Notes: generated from the letters alone by a model not told the origin. Positions 27,688-36,026 are shown, counted from the first letter of the stretch. The stretch is DNA of 37,398 nt from Mucilaginibacter sp. (GCA_028287805.1 JAQBOY010000158.1:1-37398), one strand, 5' to 3'. Program-made: numbers and translations.

Positions 27688-28260
27688 TTATTGCATTAAA
27701 GCTTTAGTATCTACGTAACTGACCCAATAACTCTTCCCGTTTTGAGGATCCTGTGTAGCTTGCCCGTAAGCAGTTTGCTGAGAAGGGGGTTGGCCGTATC
27801 CATTCCATTTCAGGTATTCAATCAGCCCGCCGCTCCAATCCCAGTTGTTCGTCAGAAAGAGCCCTGACTTCATGTTTCGTTTGCCTGTTTCATTTAGGAA
27901 ATAATCCAGGCTTTGCAGATATTTAATATCTATTTTTCCTTCTTCGGGCTGAATGGAATATGGCACCCTAAACTTATTTGACGCAATACCTTCTGCCCCA
28001 ACAAAAACCCGCAGATTTATTACACCCTTACTCTTTAAAAAGTCAAGCTCTTTTTTTAAGCGTTCTTTAACAGCCTCGGCATTTACCTCATCAAGCAAAA
28101 CGCCATACCCGTAATTAGTGACTGTAAAGCGGTACGGCTTATTATAAAGTAATAAATCAGTTCTGTTAACCGTAACAAAATCAGACTGGCCGTTGGCCAT
28201 AAAATAGGTAAACAAAAGACTTATAAATAAATATAATAGCCTTGGGAATAATTTGTTCAA
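27688..28260 (-). pseudogene. Truncated GH5_7 beta-mannanase (N-terminal third)
   Basis: 190 residues with a signal peptide (LFISLLFTYFMANGQ). Then come the N-terminal landmarks of GH5 subfamily 7 mannanases: YRFTVTNYGYGVLLD, RLKKELDFLKSKGVINLRVF, VGAEGIASNKF, then QPEEGKIDIKYLQSLDYFLN, GLFLTNNWDWSGGLIEYLKW and NGYGQPPSQ. Typical members have about 420 residues. This one stops after SYWVSYVDTKALMQ, before both catalytic glutamates (the NEP acid and the C-terminal nucleophile). It cannot be active as a mannanase. The stop lies 9 bp before the symporter ATG, so a deletion of the 3' two-thirds appears to have fused the ends while keeping the promoter for the downstream genes. Whether a folded product is made is unknown. 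Confidence 0.82.
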
Positions 28261-28681
28261 ACAGTTACTTTTATTATTAATATTTTTTTATCATTCTATT
28301 GTTCATCGCCCGTCATTTTGAAAACTCAAAACACGACCAGGCGATCTTGTATGCAATGGTATCAGTAATATCGGGTTATAAATTTTAATCAAAAATAGAA
28401 TTGCGAATCTATTGCTGTTAATACTATTTTAACTAAAACTTGTATTAAGGTTGCACGTACGTCTATTGCTCCGGGGTCCTATTTAAATTTTCACCGGTTA
28501 ATATCAGATGAAACACTTGTTCAGCCGAACCCCTAAAACGTCCATTCTTATGCAGTAAACTGTGCTGAAGGCCGGGTACTGCACAATTAAATTTATTTTT
28601 TTATTAGCGGTATTACCCATCGTATTATACTTTGACCAGTATCGTAAATTGAATTAACTTTTCATTTATTGGTAAAGCAAT
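28261..28681. other. Intergenic region with one promoter, otherwise empty
   Basis: About 420 bp between the GH30 stop and the truncated mannanase start. It contains the predicted promoter at 28390-28433. The upstream part (28460-28590) has a minus-strand frame of about 39 codons (containing GRFRGSAEQVFHLILTGENL) that I do not recognise. It could be a remnant or chance. No clear intrinsic terminator for the upstream operon is visible. Confidence 0.5.
28390..28433 (-). promoter_or_regulatory. Predicted symporter/GH130 operon promoter with 14-bp operator
   Basis: Minus strand: GTTAAAATAGTATT (28420-28433), identical to the GH30 copy, then 22 bp, then TATTTTTG (28390-28397), a perfect TAnnTTTG. 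The start of the truncated mannanase is 130 bp downstream. This promoter would express the symporter and the phosphorylase, so it stays useful although its first gene is broken. Confidence 0.65.
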
Positions 28682-30118
28682 TTACTCAATGACAATCGTG
28701 CTAATGGAATGGGGTAAGCTATTGACTTCCGCTGCCTTATCAGCGATCCATAAGTGATAGGACAATTTCTCATCCGATTTATTCATCACCACTACAGCGA
28801 GCTTACCGTCAGGGTTTAAAAAAGCGGCAGATAACAATTGATCTTTATTTGATGAGCAAGCTACACGGCGGGCGCCCGGACGTATAAATTTCGAAAAATG
28901 CCCCAGGTAATAATAAGCGTTGGTATAAATTAAAGCCCCGGTTTGCAGATTCGCGTGTACCGGGGCGAAACAGTAATTAGCCACATGGTTAGGGCCTCCA
29001 TGCTCATCCAGCAAAATATTCCAGTCTGTCCAGCCAACGGTTCCATTATTAAAATCATTGATCATCGAGAAACCGTAACGCTCGCCATGGGCCCAGTCAT
29101 CAATGTTTTTTATGTTGAACTTGTCATTGCAGCCCTCGGTAAACAACAGATTTTTTTGTGGAAAGGAGGCGGATACCAGTTGCTCATTTTTAAACTGCAT
29201 ATCCCCACCTTTCCAGGTTTCATACCAATGGTAGCCTATGCCCCATATATATTTAGCAGCTTCCGGGTCATTAAATATGGTATTAGCCCATTGGAACATA
29301 AAATCGCGGTTATGGTCCCAAACCACAATTTTTTTATCACCAAGGCCTTTCTCAGCCAATGAAGGACCAAGGTAATTTTTTACGAAATCACGTTCCTCTT
29401 CCGCTGTAAACACACAGGATTCCCAAGTTTGAGATGACATAGGTTCATTTTGTACAGTAAGGCCCCAGATAGGTATCCCCTGCTTAGCATATGATATTAT
29501 AAAAAGACTATAATAGCTAGCCCAGGCCTGTCTGTACTGCGGTAACAACTTTCCGCCATGCAGCATGCTGTGATTGCTTTTCATCCATGCCGGCGGGCTC
29601 CACGGACTTAAGAATATCGTGAGCTTTCCACCCGCGGCTTTAATTGCGTGTTTGATGAGCGGGATACGGTATTTTTCATCATGACTAACATTAAATGTTT
29701 TTAGCTCACTATCATTTTCGTTAACATAGGTATACATGTCACTTGAAAAATCGCAGCTATTCATATTAGTGCGTGCAAGTGTGTAACCTATCCCCTTGTT
29801 GGGGTCATAATAGGCCGTTAACAATTCCTGTTGTTTTTCTTTTGACAATTTCGCAAATACCTCCGCGCTGGCATCAGTTATAGCGCCTCCAATCCCTAAT
29901 ACTGACTGAAATTTTTTTTCAGCGTCAACAATGATATAAGATTCGGTTTCAGCCGGCCTATCGAAATCCTTAAATTGCAGGGCGCCTGTATGGGTTAGCC
30001 GCATGTTTGTGTTTTGCGCCGTGGTATAAACCGAAACTTTTTTAATTGCTTTTCGCTGTTGGGCCCGTAATGAGCATACCACAAATACCAGTAAAAACAA
30101 AAAAGTGCTTTTTTTCAT
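28682..30118 (-). CDS. Secreted GH30 glycoside hydrolase (second type)
   Basis: 478 residues with a signal peptide ending FVVCSLRAQQ. The GH30 core: QSVLGIGGAITDASAEVF near 71-88, YTLARTNMNSCDFS near 112-125, SPWSPPAWMKSNHSMLHGG near 171-189, acid/base TVQNEP (Glu about 225), nucleophile LFTEGC (Glu about 328), and a final beta-sandwich (LAVVVMNKSDEKLSYHLW). The motif set is that of the glucosylceramidase/beta-glucosidase-like branch (WSPPAWMK, FTEGC), whereas the first GH30 has SPWSAPLW and FTEMM. A beta-glucosidase-type role would help with the glucose units of glucomannan, but this is inference. It lies 9 bp after the epimerase stop, at the end of the 28.7-35.6 kb operon. Confidence 0.92.
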   Translation of the reverse strand: MKKSTFLFLLVFVVCSLRAQQRKAIKKVSVYTTAQNTNMRLTHTGALQFKDFDRPAETESYIIVDAEKKFQSVLGIGGAITDASAEVFAKLSKEKQQELLTAYYDPNKGIGYTLARTNMNSCDFSSDMYTYVNENDSELKTFNVSHDEKYRIPLIKHAIKAAGGKLTIFLSPWSPPAWMKSNHSMLHGGKLLPQYRQAWASYYSLFIISYAKQGIPIWGLTVQNEPMSSQTWESCVFTAEEERDFVKNYLGPSLAEKGLGDKKIVVWDHNRDFMFQWANTIFNDPEAAKYIWGIGYHWYETWKGGDMQFKNEQLVSASFPQKNLLFTEGCNDKFNIKNIDDWAHGERYGFSMINDFNNGTVGWTDWNILLDEHGGPNHVANYCFAPVHANLQTGALIYTNAYYYLGHFSKFIRPGARRVACSSNKDQLLSAAFLNPDGKLAVVVMNKSDEKLSYHLWIADKAAEVNSLPHSISTIVIE

Positions 30119-30127
30119 AAATGCTTA

Positions 30128-31345
30128 TTAAAACTTATTAGTGATCTTTTCCAGACGGGTAATCATTTCCATACAAGCGCGGCTATTATGATAAGGGCAT
30201 TTCCAGAAACTTACCTTTCCATAGCCGGACATTACTGTCCCGTCGTTATTAACTCCCCAAAGCCATTCGCCTTTCTGATGATCAATGATGTGTTTTTGTG
30301 TAAAATCCCAGCTGGCTACCGCCTTATCAAAAAAGGCTTCCTCGCCGGTTACCTGGTAAGCATTATAAAATCCAACCACAGCTTCGGCTTGTACCCACCA
30401 GTGCTTCTCGGCAATCAAATGATTTGCGAGTGGCTCATATTCATAATTCATGCTGCCGTCTGCGTTTAACCCTTGGGCTGAGGCGATGGCTATTTTTACC
30501 GCTAATTGTTTTATCCTACTCACCAGCTCCTTGTCACCTAACGCTTCAGCGGCTTCCAGCAGCAGCCACGAAGCTTCAATATCGTGACCATAGGATATCG
30601 TTTCTGATCGTACCTGCCAGTTTTCATCAAAAAATAAAACAAGGTGATAGCTTATCGCATCTACAATATACTCTTCAAAGTTTTGAAGAAGTCGCCTGAT
30701 CTGTAAACCGAGCTTATCATCAGGCCATACATGATATAAGGTTGTATATGCTTCCAGGATATGCAGATGGGTGTTCATGGTTTTTTTCTCATTGGCATCT
30801 TTATCACTCAAGCGCAAATCATCTATGAGTTTCCATTCGCGTGTAAATGCTTCAAAATAACCGCCTCTGTCCGCATCAAAACTATATTTCTCTATATCGC
30901 GGTAAAGAGATAATGCAAGCGACAATGCATCTTCCTCTTTTGTTGCTTTATAATATTCCGAAAGCCCATAAATAGTAAAAGCCAGTGCATACAGTTGCTT
31001 TTTTGTATCTGCCGGTTCGCCTTTAGCTGTTACCGACCAATAAACACCGCCATATAAAGGATCAATAAAATAGCTGCGGATATAAATAAGAGCTCGTTTC
31101 GCTATACTTAAATATGCTAAATCTTTTGTAAGGTTATAAGCCGAGGAGAAGCTCCACAAGATACGCGCATTTAATACTGATCCCTTCACCGCCCCTGGTA
31201 TTGGTTGGTTATCGTTGGTTAGTTCACCATAAAAGCCGCCTTCCGTATCATCAATTGCACAGGTTGACCAATAATTTAAAATGTTTTCCAGTTCCAGTTT
31301 AAAGGCATTTTGCAAAGCAAATCTATCGGTAGCTGTAGTAATCAT
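30128..31345 (-). CDS. Cellobiose/mannobiose 2-epimerase (AGE superfamily)
   Basis: The ORF track starts at 31399, but an internal ATG at 31343-31345 overlaps the TGA of the esterase in a classical ATGA junction. I therefore take 405 residues starting MITTATDRFALQNAF. No signal peptide, so cytoplasmic. The (alpha/alpha)6-barrel family marks are WSTCAIDDTEGGFYGEL, LNARILWSFSSAYN, GGVYWSVTAKGEP, SYGHDIEASWLLLEAAEALG, AEKHWWVQAEAVVGFYNAY and, at the end, SFWKCPYHNSRACMEM, which is typical of cellobiose 2-epimerase rather than of N-acylglucosamine epimerase. It converts beta-1,4-mannobiose to mannosylglucose, the substrate of the GH130 enzyme. Gene co-occurrence with GH26, GH130_1 and the symporter strongly supports this role. 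Confidence 0.9.
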   Translation of the reverse strand: MITTATDRFALQNAFKLELENILNYWSTCAIDDTEGGFYGELTNDNQPIPGAVKGSVLNARILWSFSSAYNLTKDLAYLSIAKRALIYIRSYFIDPLYGGVYWSVTAKGEPADTKKQLYALAFTIYGLSEYYKATKEEDALSLALSLYRDIEKYSFDADRGGYFEAFTREWKLIDDLRLSDKDANEKKTMNTHLHILEAYTTLYHVWPDDKLGLQIRRLLQNFEEYIVDAISYHLVLFFDENWQVRSETISYGHDIEASWLLLEAAEALGDKELVSRIKQLAVKIAIASAQGLNADGSMNYEYEPLANHLIAEKHWWVQAEAVVGFYNAYQVTGEEAFFDKAVASWDFTQKHIIDHQKGEWLWGVNNDGTVMSGYGKVSFWKCPYHNSRACMEMITRLEKITNKF

Positions 31346-32517
31346 TGACGAAATATTTTTTGCATAAACCCTTGCAGTTCTGTCCGCCACACTTTCCACT
31401 CATGGCCGCCCGGTGTGTCATGGAATTCATTATGTATGCCCCTTTTATTTAACTGATCGACCAATAAGCGGTGCCCTGGATACCGCGGATCATCGGTACC
31501 GCAACCGATCCAGAAAAGCTTCAACTTATTGTTTAGGTTATTCGCCGTCATTACACCGGGCAATAGCACATCAACATTAAAATCTTTATCACTTAATAAG
31601 CCTGCGCTAAACTCGCCGACCCAGGCAAACTTGTCCAGGTTCCGCAATCCCATTACGAACGCTTGTCCTCCACCCATGGAAAGGCCGGTTATCGCCCTGT
31701 TATTGCGACCGGGCAATACCCGGTATGATTTTTCAACTAATGGAATCACCTCTGTCATTAACTCTTGCTCCAGTGCGTTCATGGCTTGAGAGGTACTTCC
31801 ACCTGCCCATGTACCATCCGTTAATCCGTTTGTCATTACAATGATCATGGGCATGGCCTTATGTTGTGCAATAAGGTTTTCCAGTATAATGTTTGCGCTT
31901 CCGGCCGGCTGTGTCCAGCTGGTTTCATCATCACCACCGCCGTGCCTTAAATATAATACCGGGAACTTTCGTTTAGGCTCAGAAAAATACTGCTGGGGCA
32001 GGTATACATTCAATCCCCTGGTTCGCTTCAGCGGTGTTGAAAAATAACGCCATATTTGCATTACGCCATGTGGCACATTTTGCAGCTCGTCAAACCGGGC
32101 AGGCGTTCCAGGAACTTCCACAACACTTGAATAAATTTGCGTCCCGATTTTAGTTACCGGGTTCATCATATCCAGCGTTTGCACACCATCAATACTAAAA
32201 ACATACGAGTAAATACCCGGCTGAACAGGGGCAATGGTGAGCATCCAAACATCACCTGTATCCTTCTGAAAAGCCTGCGGCTTAATGTCCCATTCACCAA
32301 AAAGCAGGTTGACGGTATGCGCCTTAGGCGCTTTTACCCTGAAAGTAATACTCCCATCTGTATTAACCACCGGCGAAAATTTTGGCGGCGGCGGGCCCCA
32401 CCAACTTTTTATGCTATAGGTATTTGCGGGTTGTTGCGCTGTTGCATTTATAGTAACAAACAAACTCGCCATTAAAATAATTCCTTTGCCTAATTTATAC
32501 AGGTATTTATTTTTCAT
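31342..32517 (-). CDS. Secreted CE1-like esterase with N-terminal E-set domain
   Basis: I start at the ATG at 32515-32517 (MKNKYLYKLGKGII), which gives a proper signal peptide ending NATAQQ. The track start at 32553 only adds sequence belonging to the sulfatase remnant. The 391-residue protein has an immunoglobulin/CBM48-like region (about 40-140; VNTDGSITFRVKAPKAHTVN, LLFGEWDI) and an esterase domain with FPVLYLRHGGGDDETSW, nucleophile elbow ITGLSMGGGQ (Ser about 280) and catalytic His in PGGHEWKVW. Such proteins act on acetyl or feruloyl esters of plant polysaccharides, here probably mannan acetyl groups. It follows the sulfatase remnant by 2 bp and overlaps the epimerase start by 4 bp. The broken esterase at 23.4-24.1 kb is its paralogue. 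Confidence 0.88.
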   Translation of the reverse strand: MKNKYLYKLGKGIILMASLFVTINATAQQPANTYSIKSWWGPPPPKFSPVVNTDGSITFRVKAPKAHTVNLLFGEWDIKPQAFQKDTGDVWMLTIAPVQPGIYSYVFSIDGVQTLDMMNPVTKIGTQIYSSVVEVPGTPARFDELQNVPHGVMQIWRYFSTPLKRTRGLNVYLPQQYFSEPKRKFPVLYLRHGGGDDETSWTQPAGSANIILENLIAQHKAMPMIIVMTNGLTDGTWAGGSTSQAMNALEQELMTEVIPLVEKSYRVLPGRNNRAITGLSMGGGQAFVMGLRNLDKFAWVGEFSAGLLSDKDFNVDVLLPGVMTANNLNNKLKLFWIGCGTDDPRYPGHRLLVDQLNKRGIHNEFHDTPGGHEWKVWRTELQGFMQKIFRQ

Positions 32518-32519
32518 AA

Positions 32520-32951
32520 TTAATATTGATTGGGATGTCGATAGTCGCCCCATGGATTTTTTATCGTTCGTTTCAAAGGTATTTGCATGCCACCCGTATT
32601 ATTTAGTCAGTCGAACAGGTCACCCGCTAATTTCTTTTTAATGTCGGCATATTTTTTATCCTGTGCCAGGTTATGTATTTCATCCGGATCTTTTTCGAGG
32701 TCATACAATTCGTTCATGTCCCAAATGCCCCAGCCGCGGATGTACTTATATTTATCAGTCCGGACACCAAAAATGGTAGGGGTAACAAAACCCATAAAAT
32801 CATACGGGTGATCGTCCGTTAAAATGAAAATGATATTACGCGGTGATGAATTAGGCATCGTTTTAATTTTGGACACTTTTTTTTGCGCTTCCAATACATT
32901 TGTGATCATGAAGATCAATAACAGCATTATTAAAAAAAGTTTAGGCTTCAT
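32520..32951 (-). pseudogene. Sulfatase remnant: internal deletion plus nonsense codon
   Basis: The 114-codon ORF has a signal peptide (LFLIMLLLIFMITNVLEAQK), then the first sulfatase strand PRNIIFILTDDHPYDFMGFV, and jumps straight to the C-terminal part TPTIFGVRTDKYKYIRGWGI, WDMNELYDLEKDPDEIHNLA. The central 300 or so residues, including the C/S-x-P-x-R formylglycine site, are missing. The ORF stops at a TGA (32607-32609) where a tryptophan is normal. In the same frame the family tail continues GMQIPLKRTIKNPWGDYRHP and ends NQY at a TAA (32520-32522). Two separate lesions make it inactive. It lies between GH26 and the esterase in the mannanase operon, so the locus once handled a sulfated substrate or the gene was acquired with the block. 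Confidence 0.85.
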
Positions 32952-32972
32952 TATGTTTAATTAATCAGAATT

Positions 32973-33971
32973 TCATTCCTGTTTCCATCCCGGCATTTTA
33001 TCCAGCGTTATGACGTTTGGCGCCGTATGGACAGCTTTGATCTGGTCAATGGTATTGCTGCTGAATTCTAATTCAGACCATACCATAAAGAAAGTCCATT
33101 TGGGCTGCTTTAATAAAATATCGGCACTCGGAAATTTTGAACATTCACCAATTGCTATCGGTTTGCGCTTAGAAACCGACTGCATAATTTCATATTTCTG
33201 ATCGGTATAGCCGCTCCTGTCATAAACATCAAGCGCCGCCACATCCCAGTATTTATCGCCGGGGTTGTAGACTTTGACATCATTTGACAGCGAGCCAAAG
33301 TCCTGTATGTCCCAAACCCAAATCAGGTTGGTTAGCTTCTTTTCTTTAATCATATAATCATGCATCATTTGATACAGTTTAAGTGTACCATCAGCACCTG
33401 GCCGGCCTCCCCACCAAAATACGCCCTGGTTCATTTCGTGCATCGGTCGCCATAATACCTCTACTCCTTTATCCTTCAAAAATTGCAGGTATACACAAAC
33501 TTCGTCAATGCGCTGTTTCCACTTTTTGTTAAGCTCACTGCCATCAGTGGTTATTTCCTTCCATTGATCATCTGTTAGTTTACTTAAAACCCCTTCTTTG
33601 TTCCATCCGCAAGGCTGCAGCATAGCGGGGTTGCAAGAGTGCCACATGATGTTGATCACAGCGCCTTTTTTCCATTCGCGCACGGCCTCATCAATCATTA
33701 ATTGGCGATTATCAATATTATCCTGTTGAAATAAAAAATCGCCGCTCCATAAACCAGGGTAGTGACCGGTAACCGAATCAACCTTATTGGTCCACCTGGC
33801 GGGTGTAGCGCTTGGCTCTTTATTATGCGTACCGGCAATGGTTTCCTTGCCGGATACACTATACAAGTAATTAAGCACCTGAAACCTGGTCTTCTTTTGT
33901 GCCATTACATTACCCACATAGCCTGAAAGTAAAATGAGTATTAATACCTGCAATGCTTTTTTCATGTTCAT
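32973..33971 (-). CDS. GH26 beta-mannanase
   Basis: 332 residues: signal peptide (VLILILLSGYVGNVMAQ), then the GH26 TIM barrel: GKETIAGTHNKEP near 41-53, YPGLWSGDFLFQ near 71-82, GAVINIMWHSCNPA, the acid/base in VLWRPMHEMNQGVFWWGGRP (Glu about 179), and the nucleophile in PIAIGECSKFP (Glu about 276). WRPxHExN and the IGEC motif are diagnostic. It cleaves beta-1,4-mannan, and several Bacteroidota GH26 enzymes release mannobiose from chain ends, as ManA of B. fragilis does. The lack of a lipobox suggests periplasmic or secreted location. It lies 8 bp after the GH5-like gene and is the one intact clear mannanase of the locus, since GH5_7 is truncated. Confidence 0.93.
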   Translation of the reverse strand: MNMKKALQVLILILLSGYVGNVMAQKKTRFQVLNYLYSVSGKETIAGTHNKEPSATPARWTNKVDSVTGHYPGLWSGDFLFQQDNIDNRQLMIDEAVREWKKGAVINIMWHSCNPAMLQPCGWNKEGVLSKLTDDQWKEITTDGSELNKKWKQRIDEVCVYLQFLKDKGVEVLWRPMHEMNQGVFWWGGRPGADGTLKLYQMMHDYMIKEKKLTNLIWVWDIQDFGSLSNDVKVYNPGDKYWDVAALDVYDRSGYTDQKYEIMQSVSKRKPIAIGECSKFPSADILLKQPKWTFFMVWSELEFSSNTIDQIKAVHTAPNVITLDKMPGWKQE

Positions 33972-33979
33972 GCTGAAAT

Positions 33980-35614
33980 CTATTTGGTTTTTGTTAAATT
34001 TGGGGTTAGTATCAAAACCATTTCCTGTTTGCCTGCTAAAGTGATATTGTTTATCGTAAGCGTTTTATTAGTGACAACAAAATTGGCTAGCTTATGGTAC
34101 TGGCGGCTTACCGGGATAAATGATTGTACGGTAAAGTTTTCATTATTTTCTACTGGCAATGATACTGGCGTAGTCATTGGTTCATCACTTTCATTGAGCA
34201 GGTAAATAAAATATTTATCGCCGCATTTTACGGCCTGTGCATGCAACAAATTTACTGAAACAGCCAATTGATCAAAGCTGCCGCTTCCGGCTTTCAGCAT
34301 CTGGTCGCTAATCTCACGTACCGAACGGAAATAAGGCTCCATATGTTCTTCATGGAAAAATTCCCACCACCAGCTCATGGGCAAAATAGGGGTTGGACTA
34401 AACATACCAAACCACAATCCTCTTTGGTAATCGTAATCCGCTTCTTTAGCATACTTAGGGTTAGCATCCTCCCACCGATAGCCAAATTCACCAACTACGT
34501 ATGGCTTGCCAAAGGTTCGGATATAATCCGGATAAATCGACGGGATCTTTTCGGTGTGCTTATAAATATGTTTCTGGTTGAAGTCTATATAGGGTATAGA
34601 ATTCATGCCGGTAATATCCCGGTGAGAAATACTTGTAGTTACCAGATGCCGGTAAGGATCAATATCTTTTAAATAACGCGACATTTCTTCATGCCAGTTG
34701 GTCACATAGGCGTGGGGGATTAATACACTATCACCTTTAGTAAACACACCATTATCAATTTCATTAAAAAACTCCCAGGCGCCAATGTTTGTGCTATAAC
34801 CCCACCTAGCCACCAGGTAACGGAGTTTGTTTTTGTATTTATCCATCGCCACCTGCGAGTGGAAAAAATCAACCCCTTTTCCGCTATTCATATCCAGTGT
34901 AAGCATCACATACATATGCAATGAATCAACCATATGTAGCAATTCCTCCATTCGTTTAATACCGCTCGGATTAAAATATTCAGTAGTATTACTATACCTT
35001 TTTTGATTGCTTACCCTTTTATAATCCAGCGGTAAATTCCAGGGGCACATCCAGGTGCGGAAAAAATTGGCGCCGTTTTTGGCCAACAGCGGCAACAATA
35101 GGTCATAAGTATATTTAGGGTTTTCATTAGTACGTGCCTCCCAGCCTACATTTTCGCCGATGCCGCGAAACAGATCACCGTTATCAAACTTAAAAGTATA
35201 AAGGCCATTTTTGTGCAGGAAGCCCGGCTTTTTTCCCGGCAACGAAATAAAAGATCCTTTAGCAGATTCGTCCGCTGCGTTTTTCGCAGATAAGTGAAAG
35301 AAATACGTGTATTTACCTGCTTCTTGCGCTGCAAAACGTGCTTTCCATACCGACGCTGTTGCGTTACCGCTTTCAAAGTAACAGGGCAATATTACCGGGT
35401 CTCCGGACGGTGCTGTCAGCACCAAATCGAGACTGATGTCCTTTTGGTCGTACGGATTAGTAAAAGGCGCCGTGATCTTTATATCCCACTCAGCTTTTTC
35501 ATATTCTGTTACTGCGCTGTTCAGTAACTTATAATTGTCTATCTTACCCTGGCTATATGAAGAAAAATTGCATAAAATAAAAAATGACAACAACACATTT
35601 TGATATGATTTCAT
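33980..35614 (-). CDS. DUF5060 / GH5-like secreted glycanase
   Basis: I choose the ATG at 35612-35614 (MKSYQNVLLSFFILCNFSS), which begins a clean signal peptide. The track start at 35647 adds 11 residues before it. The 544-residue protein has a DUF5060-like beta-sandwich (about 35-140; AEWDIKITAPFTNPYDQKD, AGKYTYFFHLSAKN) and a clan GH-A TIM barrel with NGANFFRTWMCPWNLPLDY, acid/base in GAWEFFNEID, nucleophile in YVVGEFGYRWED, and WWWEFFHEEHMEPYFR, followed by a C-terminal beta-domain. This combination is usually annotated as cellulase-family (GH5-type) protein. The exact subfamily and substrate are unknown. It is the first gene of the mannanase operon, under a predicted regulated promoter. 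Confidence 0.85.
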   Translation of the reverse strand: MKSYQNVLLSFFILCNFSSYSQGKIDNYKLLNSAVTEYEKAEWDIKITAPFTNPYDQKDISLDLVLTAPSGDPVILPCYFESGNATASVWKARFAAQEAGKYTYFFHLSAKNAADESAKGSFISLPGKKPGFLHKNGLYTFKFDNGDLFRGIGENVGWEARTNENPKYTYDLLLPLLAKNGANFFRTWMCPWNLPLDYKRVSNQKRYSNTTEYFNPSGIKRMEELLHMVDSLHMYVMLTLDMNSGKGVDFFHSQVAMDKYKNKLRYLVARWGYSTNIGAWEFFNEIDNGVFTKGDSVLIPHAYVTNWHEEMSRYLKDIDPYRHLVTTSISHRDITGMNSIPYIDFNQKHIYKHTEKIPSIYPDYIRTFGKPYVVGEFGYRWEDANPKYAKEADYDYQRGLWFGMFSPTPILPMSWWWEFFHEEHMEPYFRSVREISDQMLKAGSGSFDQLAVSVNLLHAQAVKCGDKYFIYLLNESDEPMTTPVSLPVENNENFTVQSFIPVSRQYHKLANFVVTNKTLTINNITLAGKQEMVLILTPNLTKTK

Positions 35615-35717
35615 AGGCTGATAGCTGTATTTAATCAGGACCGGCAAACATTTAGCTTACCTGCCTGTCACTAATGATGATTTAAATGACCGGTTTATAA
35701 TCTATAATTGATTGTTC

Positions 35718-35762
35718 CAAAGCTATAATAACTACCATATGTTATACTAATGCTATTTTAAC
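35718..35762 (-). promoter_or_regulatory. Predicted mannanase-operon promoter with 14-bp operator
   Basis: Minus strand: GTTAAAATAGCATT (35749-35762; one change from the GH30 copy), 23 bp, then TAGCTTTG (35718-35725), a perfect TAnnTTTG. The chosen start of the GH5-like gene is 103 bp downstream. It faces away from the araC gene. Confidence 0.65.
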
Positions 35763-35918
35763 ATTTGTTTATACAAAATCTTTCTTTCCAAAAAAAATTA
35801 ATAATTAATTTATAACTTAAACCAATATTAAATTACCAGGCATTGGCAATTAATGTATAAATATCAACTGAATGTTTAACATCAGCTTGTTTTACAGCGA
35901 TTTGAATTTCATTTCATT

Positions 35919-36007
35919 AATTTTATTTTAACATTTGTAAATAATACTAATTTCAAATTTCTGTTATTTTAACTTAGTCTGAAATAAATTTTCAATACTA
36001 TTTTAAC
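35919..36007. promoter_or_regulatory. Three further operator-like sites before araC
   Basis: Written on the minus strand, GTTAAAATAAAATT (35919-35932), GTTAAAATAACAGA (35960-35973) and GTTAAAATAGTATT (35994-36007; identical to the GH30 and symporter copies) lie in the same orientation within 90 bp. The last is 19 bp before the araC ATG. None has a TAnnTTTG at the right distance on the minus strand, so they look like autoregulatory or auxiliary binding sites. Confidence 0.5.
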
Positions 36008-36026
36008 AGATATAAACCACTTATTA

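Noticed and set aside
28460-28590. 39-codon minus-strand frame as a gene remnant
   Set aside because: No family recognised and the length is compatible with chance.
31346-31399. Upstream start of the epimerase
   Set aside because: The extra 18 residues lie within the esterase C-terminus; the ATGA junction at 31342-31345 is the more natural start.
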